Below, piece by piece: positions 25,576 to 35,800 of a stretch of DNA of 55,370 nt (positions are counted from its first letter, which is position 1; each line of letters begins with the position of its first letter). Position numbers and translations under genes: made by a program. The stretch is taken from contig CALXBY010000008.1 in assembly GCA_944386675.1 (NCBI GenBank), forward strand, positions 1 through 55,370. The letters run 5' to 3'. The notes under the pieces are model-generated. The model did not search any database. It was not told the origin of the DNA and saw only the letters and a list, made by a program, of their open reading frames with translations. The stretch comes from an uncultured Clostridia bacterium (GTDB taxonomy: Bacteria > Bacillota > Clostridia > TANB77 > CAG-508).

Positions 25576-26169
25576 ATGTTAAAACATGTACCAAACGCAC
25601 TAACAATTATTCGATTTTTATTAATACCATTTATTATAGTAAATATTTTCACTGGAAATTATATTATGGCATTTATTATATTTACACTATCTGGTATAAC
25701 AGATATTGCTGATGGTTTTATAGCAAGAAAATTTAATTTAATATCTAATTTTGGAAAATTAATGGACCCTTTAGCAGATAAATTAACACAAATCTGTACA
25801 ATTGCTTCTTTAACATTAATTGATATTATTCCTATTTGGATATTAGTTATTGTCTTATTAAAAGAATTAATTATGATTGCTGGAGCCTCTTTCCTTTATG
25901 GAAAAGATGTTGTCGTATATAGCAAATGGTATGGAAAATTAGCAACTGTTCTTTTCTATGTTGCTATTGTATTTTCTTTATTAATTAATCAATTTAATCT
26001 TGGAGCTATCTGGTCAAACTTAGATTTAGGTATATTCTATCTAGCTTTGTTTGCCACTGTATTTTCTCTAATTATGTATATTAAAGATGTATATAAAAAA
26101 GGATTTATTGATAAACAAGATTTAAATAAAGAAGTTACAATTGATAAAAAAGAAAGAAAGAAAAAATAA
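25576..26169 (+). CDS. pgsA: CDP-diacylglycerol-glycerol-3-phosphate phosphatidyltransferase
   Basis: Forms phosphatidylglycerol phosphate, the first step to phosphatidylglycerol. The CDP-alcohol phosphotransferase signature D-x2-DG-x2-AR-x8-G-x3-D-x3-D is complete (Asp43, Asp46, Asp64, Asp68 within ITDIADGFIARKF and GKLMDPLADK). About six membrane segments and a basic tail (KKERKKK). 197 residues. The start is nine bases after clpE with AGGAG between, so the two form an operon. Confidence 0.95.
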   Translation: MLKHVPNALTIIRFLLIPFIIVNIFTGNYIMAFIIFTLSGITDIADGFIARKFNLISNFGKLMDPLADKLTQICTIASLTLIDIIPIWILVIVLLKELIMIAGASFLYGKDVVVYSKWYGKLATVLFYVAIVFSLLINQFNLGAIWSNLDLGIFYLALFATVFSLIMYIKDVYKKGFIDKQDLNKEVTIDKKERKKK

Positions 26170-26182
26170 TATATTAGAAAAC

Positions 26183-26206
26183 GTCCCCAATTATCCAATT
26201 GGGGAC
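26183..26206. terminator. Hairpin between convergent pgsA and the BofC-type gene
   Basis: GTCCCCAATT and AATTGGGGAC, perfect arms around ATCC. The right arm ends at the stop codon of the BofC-type gene. The GTCCCC core resembles the dispersed repeat family, so it may be a domesticated copy. Confidence 0.65.
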
Positions 26207-26811
26207 TATTCATAATCTTCAATTAACTGATTTAATTCTACTCTTCCATTTGCTTCAATACCATTTTGCAATTCAAGTCTATCTGTTTGCGTTAAAAATT
26301 CTGTTGCAATTTCCGTTTCTTCTACTAATTCTTCTGTGTCTCCTGTTTTTAAGTAAATAGCTACTTTTCCATCTTTTTCTCGTAATATATAATGTTCTCC
26401 ACACTCACTATCAAATTCTCTATATAAAATAATTTGATTTCGTGAAAATTCTTCGATTGTCCATCCTTCATATTGTTTCTGTAAATCCTCTTCTGTTTTA
26501 TTTACTAATTCAGTTGGAATACTTGCATATTGTTCAATAGTATGTCCACAATCATTATAATGTCGTTTAAAGATTATAGAACAGTTAGGTGATATCTTTT
26601 CTCCTTCTGAGCTCGTTTCTTCAACTAATGTATTACTTTTTACCATTTCTTCATACTCATCAGTACACTCATCATATATTTCCTCTGTATTTTGTTCTGC
26701 TATTTCTGCTTTTTCTTCTTCTGGTAAAGAATTTTTTATCATAATAATACCAATTATCGTTCCTAAAATAAATAATACTATAATAGCTGAAATGATTATA
26801 CTTTTCCTCAT
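26206..26811 (-). CDS. BofC-type membrane-anchored protein
   Basis: 201 residues with one N-terminal membrane segment (about 5-27) and an outer domain. The C-terminal segment (TEFLTQTDRLELQNGIEANG, then RVELNQLIEDYE) follows the BofC C-terminal domain pattern, and GWTIEEFSRNQIILYREFD with HYILREKDGKVAIYL upstream is also typical. In Bacillus BofC is a forespore protein that delays SpoIVB-dependent activation of sigma-K. Clostridia use related proteins more widely, so a sporulation role is likely but not proven. bofA lies 15 kb away. Confidence 0.7.
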   Translation of the reverse strand: MRKSIIISAIIVLFILGTIIGIIMIKNSLPEEEKAEIAEQNTEEIYDECTDEYEEMVKSNTLVEETSSEGEKISPNCSIIFKRHYNDCGHTIEQYASIPTELVNKTEEDLQKQYEGWTIEEFSRNQIILYREFDSECGEHYILREKDGKVAIYLKTGDTEELVEETEIATEFLTQTDRLELQNGIEANGRVELNQLIEDYE

Positions 26812-26935
26812 ATTATAAACATTCCTTTCTAAGACCTATATTAAATTTGAAAAACTGTTTTTTTAATTCTCAAATTTTGCCTTTCCTATCCTTTTATAGT
26901 ATTATTTACCTTTTTTTAGAGTTTATACATTTTAT

Positions 26936-29543
26936 TTATTTTTTAACAATAGTGGCATGCAAAAGTTGCCAAAATGACCCGTCCCCATTGACAAATTTTT
27001 TTACCAAAATCTTTCCTTTATCATTAACACTTATATTAATTTCTCCATTCTCATCTGTTCTAAATATCTGCATACCGAAATGATTGTAATCTTTCTAAAA
27101 CTGCATCGTTTGGATGTCCAAACATATTATTTTTTCCTACACCAATAATAGCCACCTTACTGTTTGTTGCGTTTAAAAATTCTTCTGTTGATGAGCTTTT
27201 AGAGCCATGATGAGCAACTTTTAAAACGGTTGCTTTTAATATATTCAAATTATTTTTATATGTATTTAAAATTGCTTTTTCAGCTATTTCTTCTATATCA
27301 CCTGTAAATAACATACTGAAATTTCTATACTGCAATTTCATAACCATTGCATTATTATTTAGTATATTCTCATTTATTTGTTTTTCTATTGGCCATATAA
27401 TATGGAAATTAATATCTCCTATTTTTATTTTGTCTCCTGCTTTTACTTTTTCTACCTTTAAATTCTTCTCCTTAGCCAATTCTAAAAATTTTCCGTAATT
27501 TTCACTTTTTTCTTGTTTGTCACTAATAAATATTTGTCCTACTCTTAATTCTTCTAATACTGGCAATATGCCACCAATATGATCTTGGTCAAAATGAGAA
27601 ATAAATACATAATCTATTTTTGTATATCCTTTATCTAATAAATATGGAATTAAAGTATCTTTTCCGACATCAAATGTACTAGATAAACTTCCTCCTCCAT
27701 CAATTAAAATGGTTTTATTACTTGGTGTTATAATAAAGCAAGAGTCCCCTTGTCCTACATCTAAAAAATGAATCTCTAATTTTTGATTTACCTTAAAAAT
27801 ACCTATAAAAAAAGTAACGATAAAAATACATATAAAAGCAATTTTGTGGCTTTTTAAAATATATTGCTTTATATTTTTTGCTTGAAAAAACTCCAAACAT
27901 ATTGTTTTCATTTCTTTCTTCTTTTCATATAGTTTGTATTTGGCAAGTGCAACTAAATTTTTTATTCTTTTTTGGGTAGAACCTATATATTGTGCTGTAT
28001 AAATTGTATATACTTGATTTCCTATTAAAATAACTATGTAATAAAAGATAATAAACAAAATGCTTGGAGTTATTACATATATTTTTGAAAATGGCAATTG
28101 AGATAAATTTGCAATTTGAATAAAACCTTCTATTCCTATTGATAAAAAAATAGAAATACATTTTGAAATTTCTAAATTTATAAATGATGCGATAATAAAA
28201 CTAATTGACAAAACCATAATTATTCCTGTAATAAAGCTTACAAGAATATTTGTGATTAAAAAATATATTCCAATATTATTAAAATGATATAGCATAATTG
28301 GTAATATTACAATCTGTGCAGATAGTGTAACAGATATCATTTCTTTTAAAGTTTCTACGAATTTAGATAACCAATTACTTCTTTTTATCCTTATATTATT
28401 TTTTATGAATTTGATATTATCTAAAATCTGCTTTACATTTCTATTAAACAATATAATTCCAATTGTTCCTAAATATGATAACTGTAATCCGACACTTGTA
28501 ATTGCATATGGATTTTCTATCAAAATACATAATAATGAAATTCCTATAGATGTCCATATATCTTTTTTCCTATAAACCAAAAATGCTACAATATTGATAA
28601 TTCCCATTATACCTGCTCTTACAATAGAACTTGTAAAACCGGTTAAACTCATATAAAATAATAATCCAAAAATTACCACATATTTCACATTTCTTTTTCC
28701 TAAAAGTCTTTTGAATCCCCATTCTATTCCGATAATGATATATATGATATGCATTCCAGACACTGCTAAAACATGTGAAATATTTGCTATTTGAAATTTT
28801 TCTTTTAAACTTTCGTCTAAATTAGATATATCTCCTAAAATTAATCCTTTTACAATTTGTTCATACTTATCTTCTAATATATTTTCTACATTTTTGTTTA
28901 TACTTAATTTTATATGATTTATCATTTTTTCAATTATTGTTACATTATCTGAAGATATTGTTTTATAATGTTCCACCTCTAATGTGCCATATATGTTAAC
29001 AGATTTTAAATATAATTGATAATTAAAGCCTCCATAATTTCTTTGTTCACTTCCTTTTGAAAAATTACCATCACACACAATTTTTTCTCCATAGTTTATA
29101 TTAATATCTTTTTTCACTTCTATATATATTTTTGTATTTTTATATTTTTCCATATCGTTTACTTTTAAAACTTTTAATTTGTATCTATCCTTAAATTCGT
29201 TTTCTTCTTTATTACTAATAACAATACCTTCTACTTTTATATTTTCTTCTTTATATAAATTCTGATATTTATTTTCTTGAAGTAAAAAAATTGTATTTGA
29301 AATAATGGAACTAATTATTATACATAAAATTACTTTTTTCGTAAAAATAAGTTTGATGTATCTAAAATATCTATGTAAAGATAATAATTTGAATTGTTTA
29401 TACTTGTTTTTTATAAAAATTCTTTTTACTAAATAAATAACTGTTATTAAGATATATAAAAGGACTATACTAAATTTAAAGTATAGCCCCCATATAATTC
29501 CTATTATATATCCTATAACAATAACTACTATTGGTCTTTTAAT
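26936..29543 (-). CDS. comEC: ComEC/Rec2 DNA-uptake channel; AUU start and +1 shift at CGG
   Basis: ComEC forms the membrane pore that takes up single-stranded DNA in competence. From residue 131 on (MEKYKNTKIYIEV) the protein is the standard one: DUF4131 part, competence domain (HVLAVSGMHIIYI), and a metallo-beta-lactamase-like domain (LDVGQGDSCFI; SHFDQDHIGG; VAHHGSKSSS). The frame stays open 130 codons further upstream with two membrane segments (KRPIVVIVIGYIIGIIWGLYF), as in normal ComEC, and contains no ATG, GTG or TTG. The first codon after the preceding stops is ATT, nine bases from GGAGG. Near the end, zero-frame CGG (27077-27075) leads to a stop five codons later; skipping the C restores QSF-GMQIFRTDENGEI, the normal end. 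The product would have 868 residues. Confidence 0.85.
26965..26993 (-). repeat. Dispersed repeat copy inside the comEC tail
   Basis: TGTCAATGGGGACGGGTC then ATTTTGGCAAC on the minus strand. It joins the core of the 51-52 kb palindromes (GTCAATGGGGACGG) to the arm of the 11584 element (CATTTTGGCAAC), linking the two variants. In the shifted comEC frame it is translated as VNGDGSFWQL. Confidence 0.75.
27074..27080 (-). other. CGG +1 shift site in comEC
   Basis: Zero frame reads TTT CGG TAT; the conserved protein requires TTT (C) GGT ATG. Unshifted translation stops five codons on at TAG (27062-27060). Confidence 0.7.
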
Positions 29544-29557
29544 CTATTATCGCCTCC
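29541..29557 (-). promoter_or_regulatory. Ribosome-binding site and AUU start of comEC
   Basis: GGAGG at 29557-29553, nine-base spacer, then ATT at 29543-29541. The in-frame codons just before are TAA TAG, so translation cannot begin further upstream. Confidence 0.7.
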
Positions 29558-29571
29558 AATATATGTTATAA

Positions 29572-30882
29572 TTATAGAATTCTTCTTGCACCATAATAAT
29601 TATTATTATAATATCCTGTGCTTAATGAATCTATTCTAACACCTGTTGATGGTGTTGATGCATGAATAATTTGCCCTCCACCAATATAGATTGCAACATG
29701 TGTTATACTTGATTTTCCAAACATAACTAAATCTCCTGGTTGTAGATTTGATCTACTTACTGCAACGCCATTACCATATTGTCCTGCAGCAGTTCTACTT
29801 AAAGATATTCCATGTTGTTTAAATACATATGATGTAAATCCTGAACAGTCAAATCCTGTACTTGGTGAACTTCCACCATAAACATAGTTATAACCTAAAT
29901 ATTGTTTTGCTGTTGCAACAATTGCTGATCCATTACCAGATGCTGGCACATTTGTTGTTGCAGTCGTTGTTTTTTTGCTTGTATTTGCCTTTGTACTACT
30001 TGTTTTTCTAGATGTTGTTTGACTTCTAGAGGTTTCTTGTTTTGTATTTGATAATAATGATGATGAAATATATCCTTCTACTGCATTTACTTTTACTTTA
30101 CTCCATCCATTTTCTTCACTATAAACTTGAACCTCTGTATTTAATGTTATAGTTGTTACAATTGTACTAGATGTATTTGCTTCTTGTCTTACATTTACGC
30201 TTGAAGAATTTACATATTGTGTCTTAATTGGTGTTTCTTGAACTGGTTCTTGTTGTTCTTGCTGTATTTCTTGTGTATTTTCTTCAACTGGTTCATCTTT
30301 CTTTAATTTATCTTTTCTTAACCAACCTTTTGTAGTTTGTGTTTCTACACATGCCCATCCATTCATAATTTCTGTAACAGTAACAGTTTCATCTGTTTTT
30401 AATTCGATTACATCTGTTGCATTAATTGATGGTATTAATTTTAATTTAGTATTTTCTGAAATTTTGTATTCTTTTCCTGTTTCTATTTCTTCTACATTTT
30501 CTGTTGATACAGTATTTTCTTCTGTCACATTTGTATTGGTTTGGTTGTTTTCTTCTGTTGTAGTTTCATTTGCTTGATTATTTTCATTTGTAGTTGTTTC
30601 TGGATTTGAATTTACAGTAACCAATTCTTTACTTACATATCCTGTTATTCTATTATATGTAACTTGATACCAGTCACCTTCTTCTCCTAATATTTCTACT
30701 TCTTGATTCAAAGAAATTTGTTCCAAGATTGTACTCTCAGCATCTGCTGTCTCTCTTAAATTAGCAACTTCTACATTGATTACTCCTGTATTTGCTGCTA
30801 AACTGATATTTATAAAAAGCAAACTTGCTAACGATATAATAGCCATAATGAAAATGCTTTTTATATTCATTTTACTTTTCAT
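29572..30882 (-). CDS. Secreted SH3b-NlpC/P60 peptidoglycan endopeptidase
   Basis: 436 residues. Signal peptide at 1-29 (IKSIFIMAIISLASLLFINISLAA), then three bacterial SH3 domains (about 33-90, 145-200, 220-285) separated by Glu/Asn/Thr-rich linkers, a Ser/Thr/Lys-rich linker, and a C-terminal NlpC/P60 domain with catalytic Cys346 (FDCSGFTSYV) and His395 (THVAIYIGG). Such enzymes cut gamma-D-Glu-diamino-acid bonds in cell-wall peptides for growth or cell separation. AAGGAG precedes the start; comEC begins 28 bases after its stop and may be co-transcribed. Confidence 0.93.
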   Translation of the reverse strand: MKSKMNIKSIFIMAIISLASLLFINISLAANTGVINVEVANLRETADAESTILEQISLNQEVEILGEEGDWYQVTYNRITGYVSKELVTVNSNPETTTNENNQANETTTEENNQTNTNVTEENTVSTENVEEIETGKEYKISENTKLKLIPSINATDVIELKTDETVTVTEIMNGWACVETQTTKGWLRKDKLKKDEPVEENTQEIQQEQQEPVQETPIKTQYVNSSSVNVRQEANTSSTIVTTITLNTEVQVYSEENGWSKVKVNAVEGYISSSLLSNTKQETSRSQTTSRKTSSTKANTSKKTTTATTNVPASGNGSAIVATAKQYLGYNYVYGGSSPSTGFDCSGFTSYVFKQHGISLSRTAAGQYGNGVAVSRSNLQPGDLVMFGKSSITHVAIYIGGGQIIHASTPSTGVRIDSLSTGYYNNNYYGARRIL

Positions 30883-30935
30883 TGTAATCCTTCTCCTTAA
30901 AATATTTTATATTTCTAAAAAAGTAGTACCGAAAT

Positions 30936-30964
30936 AGTATACTATAAATTGAAAAAAAAGTCAA
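30936..30964 (-). promoter_or_regulatory. Promoter of the NlpC/P60 gene, -35 inside a hairpin
   Basis: TTGACT (30959-30964) and TATACT (30936-30941), 17-base spacer. The -35 box is part of the terminator hairpin of the upstream gene. Confidence 0.7.
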
Positions 30965-30979
30965 ATTTTTGACTTTTTT
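30954..30979. terminator. Terminator hairpin after the XRE gene
   Basis: AAAAAAGTCAAA and TTTGACTTTTTT with a very short loop; symmetric with A and T runs. Confidence 0.65.
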
Positions 30980-31079
30980 CCAATTTTTAGTAATCACTAT
31001 TATTATCCAGACAAATTTGTTTGGTACCATACATATAATATAGATAAATGAACCCGTTTTGCTTATATAAAGCTTCAAG

Positions 31080-31412
31080 TCATACAACTTGATTTTTCAT
31101 TAATAGTTTCACCATATTATAAATAAATTTTTGTTTTTTCACATTGCATTGAATAATTAAATTATATAAGTCTTTATCCATATATTCTATTATATTATCA
31201 TATTTTTCGTTTAGAACATCATATATAGAAATATTTAGAAAATCACAAATTTTCATAAAATCATTCAATTCAATATTTGCTTTTCCATTTTCCAATTGTT
31301 TTATTTTATTAGTAGATATATTGATTGCATTTGCCATTTGTTGTGGGCTTATATCACGCTGAATTCTAGTTTTTTGTAATCGTTTACCAATATTAGAAAA
31401 ATCTAAATTCAT
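31080..31412 (-). CDS. XRE-family helix-turn-helix regulator
   Basis: 110 residues. The N-terminal 65 residues form a Cro/C1-type HTH: IGKRLQKTRIQRDISPQQMA, NISTNKIKQLENGKANI, then LNDFMKICDFLNISIYDVL. The C-terminal 40 residues are helical and may dimerise. A GGAGA site precedes the start. It lies between the ABC substrate-binding gene and the NlpC/P60 gene; its targets are not evident. An overlapping frame at 30872-31087 is not a gene. Confidence 0.85.
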   Translation of the reverse strand: MNLDFSNIGKRLQKTRIQRDISPQQMANAINISTNKIKQLENGKANIELNDFMKICDFLNISIYDVLNEKYDNIIEYMDKDLYNLIIQCNVKKQKFIYNMVKLLMKNQVV

Positions 31413-31490
31413 ATTATCACTTCTCCTTTATTGGTAAATATAACATTATAGGTTCTATTTGTCAATATATTTTTTACATATTAGTAAAAA

Positions 31491-32510
31491 TTAATTTTCT
31501 ATACTTTTCAATGCATATGTGTTATTTACTATCTTTTCATAAGGTACTTGATTTTCAAGTTCTCCTGCCATTGTCATAACTTCTTGCAGACGATTAAAAC
31601 TTTCTTCTTTTAAGACTGGAGTTTCATTCCATGCTTCTATATCTTTATATGTTTGTATTGCATTTGCTAGCATTTCTATACTTGTATCTGGGAAGAAATC
31701 TTGTATTACATTTGCAATTTCTTCTGCTGTATGTTCTTTTACCCATATTTGGCCTTCATAGATAGCATCTGTAAATTTTTGAATGATTTCTTCATTTGCT
31801 TCAATATAACTTTTTTTAGCAAAATATGCTGTATATGGTATTTCACCTGCTTCTTCACCTACTGATGCAACCACATATCCTTTACCTTCTTGTTCTGTTA
31901 ATGATGCTGTTGGTTCAAACAATGTAACATAATCTGCATTTCCAGCAGTAAAAGCACCTGCCATTAAATCAAATTTGATGCTGTCATCTAATACCACATC
32001 TGTTTTAGGATTAATACCATTCTTCTTTAACACATATTCTAATGTCATATATGGTACGCCACCTTTTCTACCTGGTATAACCGTTTTTCCTTTTAGGTTT
32101 TCCCAACTAAAATTTTCTTCATCCATTCTTGAAACCAATAATGATCCATCTTTTTTTGTTAATTGAGCAAACACTTCTGTATAATCTTCTTTTCCTTCAT
32201 TATATACGTAGATAGAAGCTTCTGGACCTGCAAATCCAATATCACATTGATTAGCTAATACTGATGTCATAACCGCATCTGCTCCTTGACCAGTAGATAA
32301 TTCAATTTTTAGTCCTCGCTCTTCAAAATCCCCATTACTAATGGCTACATATTGTGGTGCATAAAAAACAGAACGGGTTACTTCACTTACATTAATCGTT
32401 TGTAACCCATTTTTATTCTCATCTGTTTTATTCTTTATTACAATAATACTTACAATTATTGCAATTATCACAACTATTACTAATAGATATACTAATTTTT
32501 TTCTTTTCAT
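31491..32510 (-). CDS. ABC importer substrate-binding protein (NMT1/SsuA type)
   Basis: 339 residues with a membrane anchor at 6-26 (VYLLVIVVIIAIIVSIIVIK) and no lipobox cysteine, then a type 2 periplasmic-binding fold of the NMT1/TauA/SsuA kind (RSVFYAPQYVAISNGDFEERG; GKTVIPGRKGGVPYM; FAGPEASIYVY). Members bind sulfonates, thiamine precursors or similar. The matching permease and ATPase genes are at 43.0-44.6 kb, on the same strand but 10.5 kb away, with the type VII genes between. The start at 32510 has AAGGAGG upstream. Confidence 0.85.
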   Translation of the reverse strand: MKRKKLVYLLVIVVIIAIIVSIIVIKNKTDENKNGLQTINVSEVTRSVFYAPQYVAISNGDFEERGLKIELSTGQGADAVMTSVLANQCDIGFAGPEASIYVYNEGKEDYTEVFAQLTKKDGSLLVSRMDEENFSWENLKGKTVIPGRKGGVPYMTLEYVLKKNGINPKTDVVLDDSIKFDLMAGAFTAGNADYVTLFEPTASLTEQEGKGYVVASVGEEAGEIPYTAYFAKKSYIEANEEIIQKFTDAIYEGQIWVKEHTAEEIANVIQDFFPDTSIEMLANAIQTYKDIEAWNETPVLKEESFNRLQEVMTMAGELENQVPYEKIVNNTYALKSIEN

Positions 32511-32578
32511 TTCACACCTCCTTATCAAAACTTACGTTATATTTTATGTTTATGATTTGGATTGCGTGAAATGTAAAT

Positions 32579-32830
32579 TTATAATAATATGACTTCAGTT
32601 CCACTTCTCATAGTAGATTCTTTTACATTTAAATTAATATCATATATTTCACCTGTAATTTTATCATATAACATTGGTGCTTTTTCTGGTCTATAACAAT
32701 TGTCATTTAACTCATTTACTGCTTTTACTAAAAGTGCTATAACATTGTAAATTCTTTTATGTGAGGGAATCCATACATCATATATCTTTTCTAACATAGG
32801 TACATATACCTTAACTAATATTTTATCCAT
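32579..32830 (-). CDS. esaB: EsaB/YukD-like ubiquitin-fold protein of type VII secretion
   Basis: 83 residues with the compact beta-grasp pattern of YukD/EsaB: MDKILVKVYVPMLEKIYDVWIP, then a helix, PMLYDKITGEIYDINLNV and the end RSGTEVILL. EsaB is a cytosolic component of the Firmicutes type VII system. The start overlaps the essC end by eight bases, so it is translated with essC. Last gene of the cluster. Confidence 0.88.
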   Translation of the reverse strand: MDKILVKVYVPMLEKIYDVWIPSHKRIYNVIALLVKAVNELNDNCYRPEKAPMLYDKITGEIYDINLNVKESTMRSGTEVILL

Positions 32831-35800
32831 ATTCCTCCCCTCTTTCTTTCATTCCTACTAATTTCACTAGGTTTGGTTCTCCTTGATTAATTACATATCC
32901 AAAGCTTTGTCCACAATTATTTATTATATCACTTGATGTTGAATTGATTGTAATTAAGAATTGGTCACTTGCACCATTTCCAACCCAAATACCTGTATCT
33001 CCTGAAAGATTTTCTTTATACCAGTCATCATATTCATGGTTTTTCAAACGTACAGCATTATCCACAATAATAAAGTTGTAATTTCCTAATTCTTCTGCCT
33101 TTTTTAGCATTTCATAAAATTCTTCTTCTCCATTTTCTAGGTCATTTAAAAATTTATCAATTCCAATAATGATACTTATAACTTGTTTATTTTTATTAGA
33201 ATCATTTTCTATTCCTAGAACAAAATTCTTATAATTTAATTCTAAATTTACCTTTTTACTCTGTAATATTCTTTCTGCATCAAAGATAATGATATTAACA
33301 TTTTCTAATTGTTTAATTACTTCTTTTATATTGGAAATGAATTCTATACTATCTTCTATATTTTTAGATGTTACTATATTTATTAAATTTTTAGTAAAAT
33401 TATATTTAAACACATTAAGATTTTTCTTGTTAATTCCAATAGGTAATGCAGATATATCCTCTATTGCATCTTTAAGCATATCAATTGTAACTTTATCTGG
33501 TAAAGTTGGAATTGGTTTTGCTTTGCTTGGATAAAATTCACTTAATTTTTGAATCACTTCTTTTATATGTACATTCCATTTTTCTGGCTCACATATTTTT
33601 GCTGTTTGAAATTCATATATATCTTCTAATTTTACTAATCCTCTACCAAAAATATGTGATGGTCTTTTCTTACCTATGTCATCAAAAATATTATAAAAAT
33701 CATCTTCATTATTTAATTGTAGCGCTATTTTCTGTTTAAAGTTTTGAGCAAGACGGTATCTAACATCATTTGTTGTATTAGCTGTAATAATAAATACAAC
33801 ACCACATTTTACCCCTTCTCTTGTTAATGTTAATAATAGCTCATCATATTCAGTTTCATAATTTTCATTAAATGCTTCATAGTTATTAATCATAACAACA
33901 ATCATTGGCATTTTTTGGCCACTACTTTTTATGTATAAATCATAATTTCCACCATAATCTGATAGGATTGCTGTTCTTTCTTTGATTTCTTTTTGTATCA
34001 TTTCAAAAAATCTACTAATTTTTTCTGTATCATTCATAAATATAACATCACCGACATTTGGACTTTTCTTAAATATTTTTAAAGCCTCACTACCAAAATC
34101 AAACAAATATAACTGTGCTTCTTCTGGTGTATAATTAGTCATAATGTCATATACAATGGTACTAAGCAGTGTTTCTTTTCCACTTTCTGCATTTCCAAAA
34201 ATAATGGTATTTCCATCTTTAGATAAGTTTAAATTAACTACTCCCTGACGTTGATTATATGGGTCATCATATTCTCCAATAACAGGACTTATCATATTCT
34301 TTTCATTTTTAACATGATATTTTTCTCTTATTTTGTCAATATATATTGTTTCTGGTATATTATCCATCCACAATTGTTTTGATTTGATATGTTCTTGTTC
34401 TGCTAATTCGTATAAATACTTCACAATATTTGTCAATTGCTCACCATCGCTATTTACTTTTTTCTGGCTTTCATTTGTTACTTCTTTTATAACACTACCT
34501 ATATTTGAGATAAATTCAATTGAGTTATCAACCTTTTTCTTTGTTGTATCTGATGGATAATATGGTGCACCAGAATATGCAGATAATCCCATTGTAAAAT
34601 ATTCGTTATTTCCAACTTGCATATAGAATTGACCTGCACGTTTTAAATTAGCTGCATCTGGTCTATTAATAACATCATTACTATCTTCTGTTGATTGTAC
34701 TTTTAAACATATTCCAAATTTACTATTACTACGAATTTGCTCATTTACAATTCCTGCTGGCTTTTGCGTTGCTAAAATTAAATGTACACCTAAACTACGT
34801 CCAATTCTGGCAACACTAATTAATTCATCCATAAATTCTTCTTGTTGTTGTTTCAATTCTGCAAACTCATCACAGATAATTAACAAATGTGGAATTGGTT
34901 TTTCTACTACACCTTCATGATATAATCTTTGATATTTATATATATCTATGGTTCCTTCATCAATTCTATTTCTAGCTTCATTAAACATAACTTGTCTTCT
35001 TCTTAGCTCACTTTGAATAGATGCTAATGACCTTTGAAGACCCATTTTATCAATATTTGTAATTGTTCCTACTAGATGTGGTAATTTTATCTCCCTCTTT
35101 TGGAAAGCTCCTGCTAGTCCACCACCTTTATAATCTATTAGGATAAATGCAACATCATCTGGATGATAATTAATTGCTAAAGATAATATATATGTAATAA
35201 TAAATTCACTTTTTCCTGAACCTGTTGAACCTGCAATTAGTCCATGTGGTCCATGGAATTTTTCATGGATATCTAATGTGATTACCATTCCTGACGTATC
35301 TATTCCTATTGGAGCCTGTAATGATCTTGTAGAATCGTTCGATTTCCATCTTTGTAGAATGTTTAATTGTTCAATTTTACCTACGTCATACATTTCTAAA
35401 AAGCTATAACTACTTGGTAACATCATATGTCCTGAAGATGTATATTTAATTGGAATATTTGATATTTCTTTACATATCTTTTCAAAGAAAAATGTGTAAG
35501 AATTATCAAATTTAAATTCTTTTTGATTTGTAGAAGATATCTCACTTTCGAACATAATTCCATTATTATTATTATCCAAACTAATAAATGTTTTACATTC
35601 ATTTGGAAGTTTCATTAAGTCATCAGTTATACATAGAATACTAAATCCAACATTTATTTTCAATTTTAATATTTCTGTAATAATTTTTAAATTTTCAATT
35701 TTCTTATAATCATCTGTTATAATTAAGTAATATGGTGAAAATGATTTATAATCAATCTCTTCATCAATATTTAGTCTATTTACAAGCTCTTCTTCTAAAT

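Noticed and set aside
30872-31087. 71-residue minus-strand frame between the XRE and NlpC/P60 genes
   Set aside because: It covers the terminator and promoter, overlaps both genes and has no recognisable protein features.
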